Assembly: GCA_007922195.1 (NCBI GenBank)
Contig: ML682005.1
Location: forward strand, 31,687,777 to 31,751,776
DNA: 64,000 bases
Direction of reading: 5' to 3'
Source: Podocnemis expansa
Lineage: Eukaryota; Chordata; Testudines; Podocnemididae
Shown here: positions 1 to 10,485 of the stretch, one piece after another
Position numbering within the stretch: the first letter of the stretch is position 1
Layout of the letters: each line of letters begins with the position of its first letter
Position numbers and translations under genes: made by a program
The notes under the pieces: generated by a model
The model's input: only the letters and a program-made list of their open reading frames with translations
Databases searched by the model: none
What the model was told of the DNA's origin: nothing

Positions 1-500
1 AGACTTTCTGAGAACATTTTCCTTGAACGCAGTCTTGCCCTTATGGGTCTATAAGGAGCTAAGCATCTCTGATATTGTACTTCAGTTTGTGATGGCAAAG
101 GCAAGAAAAGAGATCTTTTGAACTAAAGGATTAGGGTTAACATTCTAAGGCTGTCACCTACTGTATATGACAGTGGTCCATTCAATTTTGGTGCACAGTT
201 CAATTTCTTGATATTCATAAATTTCAATTACTCTTAAAATTAAAAGTTGCTATAAGCTTAGAGAAAATGACGTTTTTATTTGCTTATGGGTCATGAATGA
301 ATGCAGCTTTACAGAACCTAGCATGCAAATGTATTGTCTTATATGACAGGGATAAATCAGATATGCAAATCATGAATCAAAGGCATTAAATGGGTTATCC
401 ATGCACTAAAATAAGGAGCTCACAAGTTTGAAAAATGAAGAGGGGAGCGGCACCAAAGACACTCCTCACCTTTAAGTCTAACTTAGTAATTCTAATTAGA
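1..500. other. No recognisable feature
   Basis: AT-rich DNA without a supported reading frame or a repeat I recognise. It forms the left flank of the Harbinger element. Confidence 0.5.
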
Positions 501-730
501 GAGTCTACACTAGACTCTTAAGTCGACCTGGTAGGCTAGGGTGAGCTAGGAAGGGTGCATTGTGGGAAGTGTGCCAACAAGGCACTGGAGAAGTTCCCCC
601 CTCCTGCGGCCACTTCTTTTAAAGACAAAGTGACCTCAGCACCCTCCCCATTGTGCCTGGCACCTTGGAGGTTGAGCAAGTCATAGATCACACTCTTCTC
701 CTGTGCTTTGCCAGGCAGCTGCATGACACC

Positions 731-1790
731 TGCCAGTTATTAGGAAGGCTCCTTCTTCTGCAGAGCATGCTTCTCCAGCGCCCTGACCATGAGGAGGCAG
801 ATAGCAGGCTGCACCCTGCCTCGCTGCCCCTGCAAGATGCCATGCTCAGCATGATGTGCTCCATGTCTCCTCGCTATTGGGCACACAAGTCCAGCAGTGG
901 CTGGTGGGAGTGCATCATCCTCACCACCTAGGGTGTTGACCTGTGGCTGCAGAAATTTAGGATGAGCAAGTGGACCTTCCTCAAGCTGGTCTGCAAGCCC
1001 TCCCCCCAGTTCTGCAGTGCATGAGCACCTGACAACAACCTGGCCTGCCTGAAGACAAGCGAGTGGCCAGTGCTGTCTGGAAGCTGGCAACCTCAGACTC
1101 CTACTACTCCATGGCCCAGCAGTTTGGCATCAGTAAGGGTACCATGGGGACTGCCTTCATGCAGGTGTGCTGGGCAATCAACGGGATCCTGCTAGCCTGC
1201 CTCATCACCCCAGGCAACCTGCAGAAATTCCTCGACGGCCTCACCAGACTCAGTTTCCCCAACAGTGGGGGCATCATAGACACCATGCACATCCCCATCC
1301 AAGCCCCAGACCACCAGGCCACAGACTATGTCATCTGGGAGGGATACTACTCTGTCATCCTGCAGGCCCTCTTGGTCTACCATGGGCTCTTCCAGAACAC
1401 CTATGTGGGCTGACCAGGGAAGGCACACTGCTCCCACATCCTGTGCAACTCTGCCCTGTACAGGCACATGCAGGTGGACACCTTCTTTCCCAAGCACCCC
1501 ATCAGCCTCAGGGATGTGCAGGTGCCCATCCTGATCCTGGGTGATGTCACCTACCCCTTGATGTCCTGGTTCATGAAGCCATACATAGGCCACATGGATG
1601 CCAGCAGGGATCTCTTCAATCAGAGTCTGAACAGCTGCCATACAGTTGTTGAGCTTGCCTTCAGCCATCTGTAGTCATGCTGGACGGGTCTTCCTGACCC
1701 ACCTGCAGCTCAGTGAGCTCAACAACCTGCCGCTCATCAGCACTTGCTGTTGCCTGCACAACCTCTGCAAGCTGGGGGGGGGGCGGGGTG
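731..1790 (+). pseudogene. Harbinger transposase (HARBI1-like DDE), broken
   Basis: The reading frame resembles PIF/Harbinger transposases, which cut and paste the element using a DDE catalytic triad. An N-terminal part around 870-1000 (WWECIILTT, then FRMSKWTFLKLV) is separated by a stop and a frameshift from the main frame starting at about 1063. In that frame ALWKLA-like and QFGISKGT-like helix-turn-helix segments come first, then Asp at 1279-1281 (GGIIDTMHIPI), Asp at 1543-1545 (ILGDVTYPL) and Glu at 1651-1653 (VVELAF), so all three catalytic positions are still present. An in-frame TGA at 1411-1413 falls where the family has Trp, and a frameshift near 1672 moves the C-terminal CCLHNLC segment into another frame. 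Family assignment is strong; function is lost. Confidence 0.85.
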
Positions 1791-2054
1791 AAGGGTCCCC
1801 CACATCTGGGAGGCTGAGGCCTAGAGGCTCGCTAGCAACTATGAGCAGCCTGAAGAAACCCTGCCCCAGATACAGAGGGCCCAGCAGAAATACTACTCAT
1901 CTGAGATGTGCTGAAGGCTCATTTTGTCAGCAAGGAGAGCTGAAGGGTGGGCCTGCCACAACGGCCCATCGCTGTCACCATCACTTCACCTCCAGTATCC
2001 ACCCATGCCTGCCCTCCTCCCAACACCACCCCCTGTGTCCCCCATACACACACC

Positions 2055-2098
2055 AATAAAAAGAACAAAACACTATGGCTGTCTACAGGGTTTTTATT
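2055..2098. promoter_or_regulatory. Convergent poly(A) signals of the Harbinger genes
   Basis: AATAAA at 2055-2060 lies 3' of the plus-strand transposase. TTTATT at 2093-2098, which is AATAAA on the minus strand, lies 3' of the Myb-like gene. Their back-to-back placement between two converging relic genes suggests they were the two polyadenylation signals. This is inferred from position and motif alone. Confidence 0.5.
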
Positions 2099-2299
2099 TA
2101 TAGGAGGAACTGGGGGGGGGAGTTGACAGGGGTGTTGTGGGAGCTGTGGGAGTTGGGGGCTTTGGGAAAAGGAGGGTTCGAGGGGGGAGGAGGGTTAGGG
2201 TGTAGGGTCAGAGCTAGCACCCACTGTCAGGTGGGTCTTAGGCATACAAATGTCTGTCCTGTGTCCTGGGCCATCACCAAGGAGGGCTGCTGCTGGAGT

Positions 2300-3660
2300 G
2301 CAGGGCAGGGAGCTGTGGGAACAGGCACTTCTCCAAGCGCTCCAGAGACTGCGTTTGCCTCTCCAGGAGGTCTACGAGTCTCTCAGGCAGACTGTGCTTG
2401 GCCCTCCACAGCCCCTGCTCAACCCACTGGTGGGCATCCTCCTGCCCCTGCCATGCTGCCAGCTGCACTGCTGTCTGCTTGGTGATGCAGATCAGCTCTT
2501 TGAAATGCTGATCCCAGAAGTGTAATGCCCTCCTCCTCTTCCTTGTCATCAGGGCTGGTGGTGCCCTGGGAGTGCCGCCAGACAAGGGTGGAGGGACTGC
2601 TAGAGAAAAGCAGAAAATGCAGTGCCTCCCATTAGCTATTGCGTGTGCAGCCTGAGAGCAGCTGCTGTCCCCCAGCTTCCCTGTCTCCGTCCTTTGGGAC
2701 AAGGACCACTTGGCACAAATAGCCATGCTGTGCTGCCCAAGTCAGGTGTGGTGCCCATGGTGATGGCCTGCAGGCAGCCCTGCCCCGGAGGTTTCTTCTG
2801 AGGCCATGTACCAGCAGTATCAGGTGCATGTTGCCTGGCCTTGGTGCTCCCACCTATGGTCCTCCCAGCTCATCTCCCAACATGGCGCTGCATCGCTCAG
2901 CTCCAGGTCCCCCCCCCACCACATGGCCCTCAGCCCCCCTGATCCTGTGGGAGGGCCTCTGTGTCTACCCCCACAGGACCCTGACTGTCCCTGGGCTTTG
3001 TCTGCTGGCAGTGCCTGTCCCACAGGCATGCCCAGCCTTGCCCACAGAGAGATGGTGAGGGAGCACTCACGAGCAGGTGCTGCTGGTGTCGTGTGCAATG
3101 TCCCTTCATCTGGGTCCTCCTCCTTGGCGGGGCCCTCTGAGGCTGGGCCCTCCTTCAGGGCAGGGATCAGCTCTGGGCTGGCCATTAACTCTGGGGCTGG
3201 CAAGGTAGCCTTCTGCTGCTTGGTCTCCCCTCTTCCAGCACCACATCCTTCCCACTGAGCCCTCCTCCTGATCATCTTCGAGGGACAGGGGCTCAGCAGT
3301 CAGTGGTATGGGCTGGGAGGCTGCTGCTCTCCTGGCCCAGGAAGGCAGGCAGCTGGTTGTAGTACCTGCAGCTGCCAGTGCTGGAGACTGCCCCTGTCTG
3401 GAGAGGCTCCTCCCAGCCCCTGTGGCACGCCTGGCACAGCTCCTTAATTTTCACTTGGACCTGTTCAGTGTCTCAGATGTGGGCTTTGGCAGACAGGGGA
3501 GACATACACCTCCCAGTTCCAGTGGCTGGCCCAACACCGAGAGGTGACTGCATCGTTCCCACAACTGAGCAGCAAGTCCAGGATTTCCTGGTCACTCCAG
3601 GACAAGGGCCCACCTGTGACACTGGCTGCTCTACTCTGCCATCTTCTCAGGCAGTAGGGC
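2300..3660 (-). pseudogene. Harbinger Myb/SANT-like DNA-binding protein, broken
   Basis: Read on the minus strand, the segment starts near 3610 with a trihelix or Myb/SANT-like stretch (LSWSDQEILDLL) and continues after a frameshift near 3465 with QVKIKELCQAC and CRYYNQLPAFLG, matching the usual helix pattern of the second Harbinger protein. An acidic, proline-rich linker follows (around 3060-3270), and a C-terminal helical segment around 2330-2530 includes LVDLLERQTQSLERLE. In this superfamily the protein binds the transposon ends and helps import the transposase into the nucleus. Several frameshifts separate the parts. The convergent position next to the transposase supports the call. Confidence 0.7.
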
Positions 3661-4037
3661 TGGCCAGCTCTGGGGACCACAATGCTGTGGGATGTGTCCT
3701 GCCCTGGGGTTGGCCAGGGCAGGCTTTTCCTGTGCCAGTAACTCTGGGGAAGGTTGTCTGGTAGGGAGGAAGGTCTAAGGAAGGCCAATTAATTGGAATC
3801 AATGCTATTCCCTGACTAAAGTGGCTTAAATCAACTTAATAAAGTCAAAGTAATCAGTAATGCAAAGTAAAGTAGGCATTATTAAATTGAATTAACATTT
3901 CCTTAATTTGACTTAAGGAAAGGCTTAATTCGATTTAATGAATGCCCATTGTGGATGGGGAGTAGGTTAGGTAAACTTAATTCCTCCTTAATTTGACCTA
4001 ACCACTAAGTATAGATGCACCCATAGTGAGTGAGTGA

Positions 4038-4074
4038 GCGTGTGTGTGTGTGCGCGCGCTCGCGTGCGTGCACA
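4038..4074. repeat. TG/CG-rich microsatellite
   Basis: A short imperfect GTGTGTG run followed by CGCGCGCTCGCG and GTGCGTGC. It is followed by an AT-rich stretch with TATA/ATGTATA palindromes that leads into the CA tract. Confidence 0.85.
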
Positions 4075-4186
4075 CTTATTTAATTATATATAAAAATGCC
4101 GTGAGAACAATATACTGATATATCTGGTATATGTGTACTATGTATATCTATACATATAGTATATGTATAGCTATACTTCTCACAGC

Positions 4187-4191
<5 letters not shown>

Positions 4192-4244
<53 letters not shown>

Positions 4245-4254
4245 NNNNNNNNNN

Positions 4255-4302
<48 letters not shown>
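4192..4302. repeat. (CA)n microsatellite with a 10-base gap
   Basis: A CA repeat runs from 4192 to 4302, interrupted by ten N at 4245-4254. The N run is an assembly gap inside the repeat, so the true length is unknown. Reading frames through it are artefacts. Confidence 0.97.
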
Positions 4303-4307
<5 letters not shown>

Positions 4308-4660
4308 ATTCTAGTATATACCACTATATATAATGTCCCAACTGGTAGGCATATAGGATGAGATAGTAAAAATGACATTTAAGACCGTTGTAACATCTTA
4401 CTCTCTCTCCAGCTACTCTTAAATACAGAGAACGAGTATGCCTCTTTTTAATTTTTTTAATGTAGTTTATCATTCAAAGTGCCTTTTAGTTGCCATTTTT
4501 TTCAGGCCTGCTTCTCACAGTGATATACAGATTTGCCCACAGAAAAGGAGGTGGTTGATCGAGGAACATGCTTCCAGGGACAAGAGCACTGTCCACATAC
4601 AAGAGAGTGTGAAGGAGGCAAGGGATTGAGTTAGTGACCCTGCACTGCTTTACTTATATC

Positions 4661-5256
4661 TAGAGCCCCACGCAGATGAAAAAATGTGGAACCGTATCCA
4701 ATCTGCATCCGTTCAGTGATAGCATTAATCTGATCCGAAATCCGCGTGCCAGGATTTAGCTGCATCTGTAACCACAGCTGCAACCGAGCTTAGGCTCACA
4801 TGCAACTATTCAGCTTTTGATTGGTTCATTCCCCACATGGGTCCCACCCACTTTTTCCTTTCTTGTTTGTGGTTCGCATGCTGTGCTATCAATCAGATTT
4901 CTTTGCCCACCTATGAAATCTCTGATTGACAGCAATGGCTTGCCAACTGGAAGCAAGAAAAGGAACAAGTGGGCAGGGGAATGAGCCAATCAAAGGCCAC
5001 CAGTGAGTCTCCAAGTCCCACCTAGAGACTCTGATTGGCTGGCAGATCACAATCTAGGATTGGCCAGAGCGCTTCCTGGTTCCCTTGCATGCTGCCGCAG
5101 CAGTTTCAGCAATGCATCGCAGTGTGATAAGGTAACAATAGAAGCTGCATCCATGAATCGATCTGCAACAATGGATCTGCGGTTATCCACACCCGCACCC
5201 AAGGATGCGGATACCCGTGGATCTGCAGCAGATACCCGCGGATTTGCAGGGCTCTA
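4661..5256. mobile_element. Non-autonomous hAT-type DNA transposon
   Basis: The element begins TAGAGCCC and ends GGGCTCTA, an exact inverted 8-mer, and is flanked by a perfect 8-bp direct duplication, CTTATATC, at 4653-4660 and 5257-5264. An 8-bp duplication with short terminal inverted repeats is the hAT signature. The 596-bp interior carries no long reading frame and is built from related words such as GCGGATACCCG and GGATCTGC that also occur in inverted form near both ends. I see no transposase, so it must have moved using one supplied by another copy. The perfect duplication suggests an insertion younger than most neighbours. Confidence 0.87.
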
Positions 5257-5310
5257 CTTATATCACATTGTCAAATACAGTAATTATGATAATAGCTGCA
5301 GTTCAAATTC

Positions 5311-5408
5311 CAGAGTGGTAGCCATGTTAGTCTAGTTCAGCAAAACATACAAGGAGTCCTGTGGCACTGTAACTCTTTCAAAGTGCAACAGGACTTCTTT
5401 GTTGTTCT
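5311..5408 (-). mobile_element. Penelope-like short repeat, partial copy
   Basis: Contains GGTAGCCATGTTAGTCTA and AAGGAGTCCTGTGGCAC, the signature words of a family with at least seven copies in this window. The second half runs back in inverted orientation (GTGCAACAGGACTTC), giving a small foldback. Orientation is given by the CTAACATGGCTACC end lying on the minus strand. Confidence 0.7.
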
Positions 5409-6341
5409 ACAGTTCAAATGATATTCACTCAGGCTACTTCTAACATGCCCTTGGGTAGTGTAATTTTCCTCTTGAGTAGACATACCTGTATTAGCACTGA
5501 CTGAGCAAGCCTGCTAAGAAAAGTAATTTGCACAGGAAGTGGCTTGAGCTAGCCACTCATGTACAATCCCATCCAAGATCTTGAATGCCAACTAACCTCA
5601 TTTGCTGTCTATATTTAGGCACTAGCAGACACAAAGTTAGTCCACGTATGTCTTCCTGAACTGGAAATTACACCTGCAGTTCCTTACAGTTGTACTTTAT
5701 TGCAACACGAATGTCCATCTCTGTGTACCATTTGTCTCTATAATAAGCCAGGGATTCTCTGCTGTTTGTTAAGGACTCACTGCCAGACCAACCATCTTTT
5801 AGGCAAGATTACTGTCTAAACTTAAACAAACAAAACAGTTCCTATCTCTACCAGTAGCCTCCCTGCCCAGGCAATCTTGCAGTGTTGCTTCCTGCAGCAC
5901 TTTAGCTAGCTCTCAGTCAGGTCTGACTCACTGATTGATCACTGACCCATTATAGCCTCAGGCACAGCATCAACCACTTAACTAAATGAACTAGTGTACC
6001 TATTGTTCACTAAGGGAGTTGGACATGCCTTTGTTATAGGGCCAGCCGTCCTATGACATTTTACTTGCTCTGGCCAATTAAAAACTAACCCTACAGTTTA
6101 AATTTGGGGAAGAAAAAAAAAGTTAACATTTAGTTTTGTTTCCAATTGAGTTTTAAGCCAAGCCCACCCCCAGTTACAAGGTTATCAAATTAAATTTATA
6201 TTCCACTGAAATTAATTGCTATTTGAGATACTGAAAGTATGTGCAGCATCACTTATGTTGGATATACCTGTGCACTTAGCAGCAGTAAGTCAGAAAAGTC
6301 TTGTTCTCTTAATGGGAAAATGATGATATTCTGAGCGTAAC
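5409..6341. other. No recognisable feature
   Basis: Mixed-composition DNA without a supported reading frame or a repeat I can name. Confidence 0.45.
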
Positions 6342-6353
6342 TAACTCAACAAG

Positions 6354-6508
6354 AAAAAGCAAGGAGTCTTGTGGCACTTATAGACTAACAGATTTATTTA
6401 TCGCATGCGCTTTCGTGGGAGAAAATCCCACTCCCACAAAAGTGCATGCGATAAATAAATCTGTTAGTCTTTAAGTGCCACAAGACTCCTTGCTTTTTTT
6501 TTGGAACT
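6354..6508 (+). mobile_element. Penelope-like repeat, foldback copy with 12-bp target duplication
   Basis: Both halves carry the same sequence in opposite orientation: GCAAGGAGTCTTGTGGCACT on the left and its near-exact complement on the right, around a centre with TTTCGTGGGAGAAAATCCCAC. The unit is flanked by a perfect 12-bp direct duplication, TAACTCAACAAG, at 6342-6353 and 6509-6520. A duplication of this length and an inverted 5' part are expected from target-primed reverse transcription with twin priming. The family name is inferred from shared words and structure, not from an encoded protein. Confidence 0.75.
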
Positions 6509-6520
6509 TAACTCAACAAG

Positions 6521-7040
6521 GCTATGGATACAGATAAAGACGTTTGCAGATTTGTTGCAGCCATGTTAGACTCAGGATATAAGAGACACAAGACGGGTGA
6601 GTTAAATTCTTTTATTGGACCTTTACTGTTGATGGGAAGAGACAAGGTTTCAAGTTTACACTGTGCTCTTCTTCAAACCTGTGAAAAGTACTCAAAGGGT
6701 ATGTCTACACTGCAGTTTAACAGCACAGGTGATCCCATGTCAGCTGACTCAGCTTGTGGGGGTGCAGGCAGTGGGGTTATGAAATTGCAACATATAAATT
6801 TGGGTTTGGGTTGGAGCCCAGATTTTGCAAGCCCCCTGCCTCCTGAGGTCCAGGTTCCAGGCCAAGCCTGAAAGTCTACACTGCAATTGTATAGCCCAGT
6901 AACCAGAGCCCAGTGAGGCCAAGTCAGCTGATGCTGGCCAGTTAAGAGTGCTTTATTGCAGCGTAATACCTACCCAGAATGTCATAGTTAAATACAAGGT
7001 GGAACTACATATGTTTAGCATATGCTTAGTGACCAGTTAA
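6521..7040. mobile_element. Dispersed repeat, second family, split by a MITE
   Basis: Words such as CTTTTATTGGACC, GAGACAAGGTTTCAAG and CTCTTCTTCAAACCTGTG occur at 6590-6695. The same repeat appears to resume at about 6976 with GTCATAGTTAAATACAAGG after an inserted MITE. A second copy lies near 39.1 kb. On the minus strand it has a GAAGAAGAGC...TTGAAAC layout similar to the Penelope-like family, so the two may be related. No protein is encoded. Confidence 0.55.
6697..6975. mobile_element. Harbinger-like MITE inserted in a dispersed repeat
   Basis: Starts GGGTATGTCTACACTGCAG and ends TTGCAGCGTAATACCTACCC, which are diverged terminal inverted repeats. The inside contains a second TCTACACTGCAATT near 6872 and GC-richer palindromic parts. 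The repeat around it continues on both sides, so this element is the later insertion. Confidence 0.7.
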
Positions 7041-8051
7041 CATCTCTGTGGTTGTTGGGACAGTACTGAAATACTAGAAATCACTGTGGCTGACATGAGT
7101 TTGGTAAAGCTTGATAAGTCTGAGTTCTAAAGGATTCTGGGAGCAAAGCCTCTTAGCATTAGACAGCTTGTATGGCAAATCATTAAGAATACCAGATTTG
7201 CACTTGGCACTGACATAAGCCATGAAAGCTTATTCAGGCCCTGTGTGCATAGCTGTGTTGACGTGACAGACCAATTTTCATAGTCAGTTAGTGGCCAGTG
7301 TGCCTGGTGTGCACACATGGAGGTGTGTAATGGTGAATCCAAGACACACAGCTATGGGACAACTGACCATGTACTACAGCATGACATCAGGTGCCAGATG
7401 AATGTTTGACAATATGTGCATGTCACCCAGTCCTTGTTGTCCCTCCCAAAATCTTCTTTGAAGTCACACATTGTTAAGAAATCAGTTCAATACACAGGGG
7501 AAAAAACTCAAACAAATATCCACAGCCCTGAGCAGATTCCTCTTATGAGTAAGGTTTCAAACAAGTTACACAAAGAATAAATTTAAGGAGTAACACAATA
7601 CGTACCATAGCAACATAAATAATTATAGCAAGAAATGGATCATAAAAATTATCAAAATGAAATTATGGTGACATTTTTTGTTTGTTTTATACACTGTAAC
7701 ATTTGCATATCCTCTCTCTCTCTCTCTCTGGCTTCATCAGAAGATGTTGTCAGCAATACAAACCTAGGCAAGTTAGCATGATGAATCAATCTAGAGAGGC
7801 AGCAAATCCATTTTCAGTCACCTTTTACTGTGCTTTCTATGTTCTGTTTTAAATTTGCTTTGGTATCCTGATTTTCACTGCTGTGTGGGTGTTACTTTCT
7901 GGGTGTTTGGTTGTTTTTTTTTTGAGACAAGATCTTCTGAAAAAATACTGTAAAGTTTTCTTTTTGGAATTTTTTTACACACAATGCTTGGTTTTAGAAA
8001 TATTTTTTTCTTTATTTAGTTTTTACTTTGTGAACTTTTTACTGAAGACAT
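7041..8051. other. No gene; one CT microsatellite
   Basis: AT-rich DNA with a short (CT)n run at about 7708-7728. No supported reading frame. Confidence 0.5.
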
Positions 8052-8054
8052 AAT

Positions 8055-8423
8055 GGCTATGTCTACACCAGCAAATTAGTCTGGACTAAGGAAGCTTAGT
8101 CTGGACTAATTTAGCCCATGGCTACACTAGGCTTTCCCTAGTCCTAACTAAGAAATTTTGGGCTAAGAAAAGCTAAGTTCAAACTAGTTGGTACCCCTGG
8201 TTAGTTCAGACTTCTGCATTTAGTTTGAATGTTAGTTTGAACTAGGCATGGGCAAGACCCGAACTAAGGCTAACTTCCAACTTAGGAGGTTCAAATTAAC
8301 TGTCTAGTTTGAACTAGAACATGTGGTTAGTTTGAACTAACCCGTGGTTAGTTTGACCTAACTTCGAACTGCTTAGTTCAGACTCAGAAGTCTGAACTCA
8401 CTGTGGCTAGCATAGACATAGCC
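8055..8423. mobile_element. Harbinger-like MITE with AAT target duplication
   Basis: Begins GGCTATGTCTACACC and ends TAGACATAGCC in inverted orientation. AAT flanks both ends (8052-8054 and 8424-8426), the 3-bp duplication typical of PIF/Harbinger. The interior is a chain of AGTTTGAACTAA and AGTCTGGACTAA words in both orientations and encodes nothing. Confidence 0.85.
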
Positions 8424-8426
8424 AAT

Positions 8427-9737
8427 AGTTCTTAAAAGTACAATTCCATTGTCTGGAGTAACTGTGTACAAATGCCTCTGGTTCTGTGTTGCAATCAATC
8501 AGATCTAGTGACTTTAGTAACAAAAATCAGATCTGATTGCTTTTAATTGTTTGCTCTGCAAAGTCAACTCGGCTTTAAAAAAGGCCGATCTATATGAAGG
8601 AATTTTTCCCACCTCCCTCATACACACTAACTTCCACCCCAAATCCTATTGGTGTTACCGCTAGTTCACGTGGTACTTAGTACCAAACTATATTTTTGAA
8701 CCAGTCATCATCATCAAATATTTATAGGGAAAATCTGTCACAATTTTGCTACAGTTCATATAATTTTAACAGAAAATATTGGTGTTTGAAGCAACTATTT
8801 TGTTTACTGATATGCTATTCCTTTAAGGGTTAGCTTGATGTACTGCTGATGTTGCATACACTTATGGGGATGGTGCAGCTAGAGTTAAATACTCCTCATA
8901 TGGCATCCAGATATCTTTTGTTTAAGAAATCTGGAAGGTGTTGTATCTCAAAGATTATGATCAATGAGCAGATTAAAGATTCCAGATCAGAATCAGATAA
9001 AGGTATAGGAACTATAAACCTGTTCTTTGGAATCTAGCTCCCTGAGTTCTGTGATTACAACAGAATCCCAGCTTTTTAGCAGTCCTGGTTACAAAAGAAA
9101 GCTTGAAAAAAATGGATTTAGCATAGTCTATATGTAATAGACTATGTAATCTGTCTGTGTAATAGGCATGGTCTATGTAATAGTCTATGTAATCTGCCTG
9201 CATATGCAGACGGCCTGAATTAATTGATCTGAGAAAATTTACTGCCCCATGCATCCCTTGTTAATTCAAAAATCCACTGCACTAGTGATTCCACAACCAA
9301 CAGCCCAACGGAGGACACTGTATACAGAAGGTGAAGGGTACTGGCGGTGTAAACTGTCCACCCAAGCACATACACCTCACCTGCTGACATAAGTTCTGGG
9401 GCTGCCTCTTTTCCATCTGAATTTATGAGAGGAAGCCCCTTTAAGTAGTAATAACTTGTGGCTGACTAAAGCAAACGTCTAGATAAATTATCTTTTCCCG
9501 TGAGTTATATGTTACTAATAATTTTCAGCACACCCATACTACAGTTGTAGTGGATTGCTCAACACCCTCACCGTGAATTCACTCCTCTTGAAGGTTAGAA
9601 ATCACACGAAGGAAAACACAAATAGCAATCAGAGCCAGGTGGGAATTTTTTGAGCAAACATTTTTCATCAGAGAACACCAAGTTGTTGAACTAAAAAAAA
9701 CAATTGTGTGGCAAAGTATGTGTTTCAGAAAAAAAAA
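8427..9737. other. No gene; one local tandem repeat
   Basis: AT-rich sequence. The only structure I see is the short tandem repeat at 9120-9205, annotated separately. Confidence 0.45.
9120..9205. repeat. Short imperfect tandem repeat
   Basis: The words AGTCTATATGTAATAG, GACTATGTAATCTG, GGTCTATGTAATAG and TCTATGTAATCTGCCTG follow one another, so an imperfect unit of about 14-18 bases is repeated four to five times. Confidence 0.65.
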
Positions 9738-9870
9738 AAATAGCACCGTGGTTAGGCCACTCACCTAGGCTGTCAAAGCTCTGCTCTGCCCTGTTTAGAG
9801 CAAGGACTTAAAACTGGGTTTCCCCCATCCTAGACTAGTGCCTTAACCACTGGGCTATTTGCTTTTCTGG
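9738..9870 (-). mobile_element. tRNA-derived SINE-like sequence
   Basis: On the minus strand it reads AGCCCAGTGGTTAAGGCACT, close to a pol III A box (TGGTTAAGGC), followed after about 35 bases by a degenerate B-box-like TTTTAAGTCC. This is the head of a tRNA-derived SINE. No clear tail or target duplication was found, so the exact family is open. Confidence 0.5.
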
Positions 9871-10079
9871 AATAGCTCTCTCACTTTCATTATTTCATTA
9901 AAAAATGGGTTTGATACAATGGAATGAAAACAAATTTCAAAGTCTCAAAATTCTACCCGGTCTTCATGGCAATTAATTCTGCATATCTCCTCTATTTTAA
10001 ATACTGAAAGGATTGCAGCCTGTTTCCTTGGCAAAGTGCCTCTTTCTTCAATAAGAAATAGAAATATATCTGTCAGCAG

Positions 10080-10485
10080 GCAGGGCATTTCGTCAACTTC
10101 AAAACATATGCTGCCACACTCAGCTTTGTGCAGAAAAAGTGCATTTATTTTCCAGTAGAATCAAATACATAAACAGAAGAACAATCTTTTCACACACTCC
10201 TTACTTTCCAGTTTCAGTTCCACTCCTCTTCAGGGCCTCTAGCCATTTGCCAGTTCTGCTCCCTCCCAATCAAGCCTTTGCTCCAGGTGACCTATCACAA
10301 GAATTAACTCTACTACATTATGGCTTTCACTTATTATGGCACACCTTCGCTGAATCTTCCTGACCACTAGTGGCTTTTTATGGGCACTGGTGTAGCCCAA
10401 CCTGCTTTAATTGACGCAATTGGGCTCACCAGCTCTGGTTCGGGATGCTGGGCCTAGTTTATCACAAGGGACCATCTTACCGTGC
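10080..10485 (-). mobile_element. LTR-like sequence, family unassigned
   Basis: On the minus strand the order is a TGATAAACTAGG start, a TATA-like CCCATAAAAAGCC near 10370-10380, and a poly(A) signal AATAAATGCAC near 10145, followed by a U5-like tail. This order matches the U3-R-U5 layout of retroviral or Gypsy LTRs. No adjoining coding region or target duplication is visible, so it could be a solo LTR or a fragment. Confidence 0.4.

Larger units (their letters stand above)
501..4028 (+). mobile_element. Decayed PIF/Harbinger DNA transposon
   Basis: The block holds two convergent relic genes: a HARBI1-like DDE transposase on the plus strand and a Myb/SANT-like protein on the minus strand, the standard gene pair of PIF/Harbinger elements. 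The left end begins near GTCTACACTAG and the right end finishes near GTATAGATGCACCCA, which in reverse complement reads as a related GGGTGCATCTATAC end. The right 230 bases (about 3790-4020) are rich in AAGTTGACTTAAG-like palindromes, also seen in MITEs at 13.5 and 17.6 kb. The exact ends and the 3-bp target duplication are not clear. Both genes carry stops and frameshifts, so the copy cannot be active. Confidence 0.75.

Noticed and set aside
4080..4378. Open frames through the CA repeat on both strands
   Set aside because: Translation of a dinucleotide repeat and a gap, not a gene.
9120..9205. Possible CRISPR-like array
   Set aside because: Units are short, imperfect and contiguous, with no spacers, and the surrounding DNA is eukaryotic.
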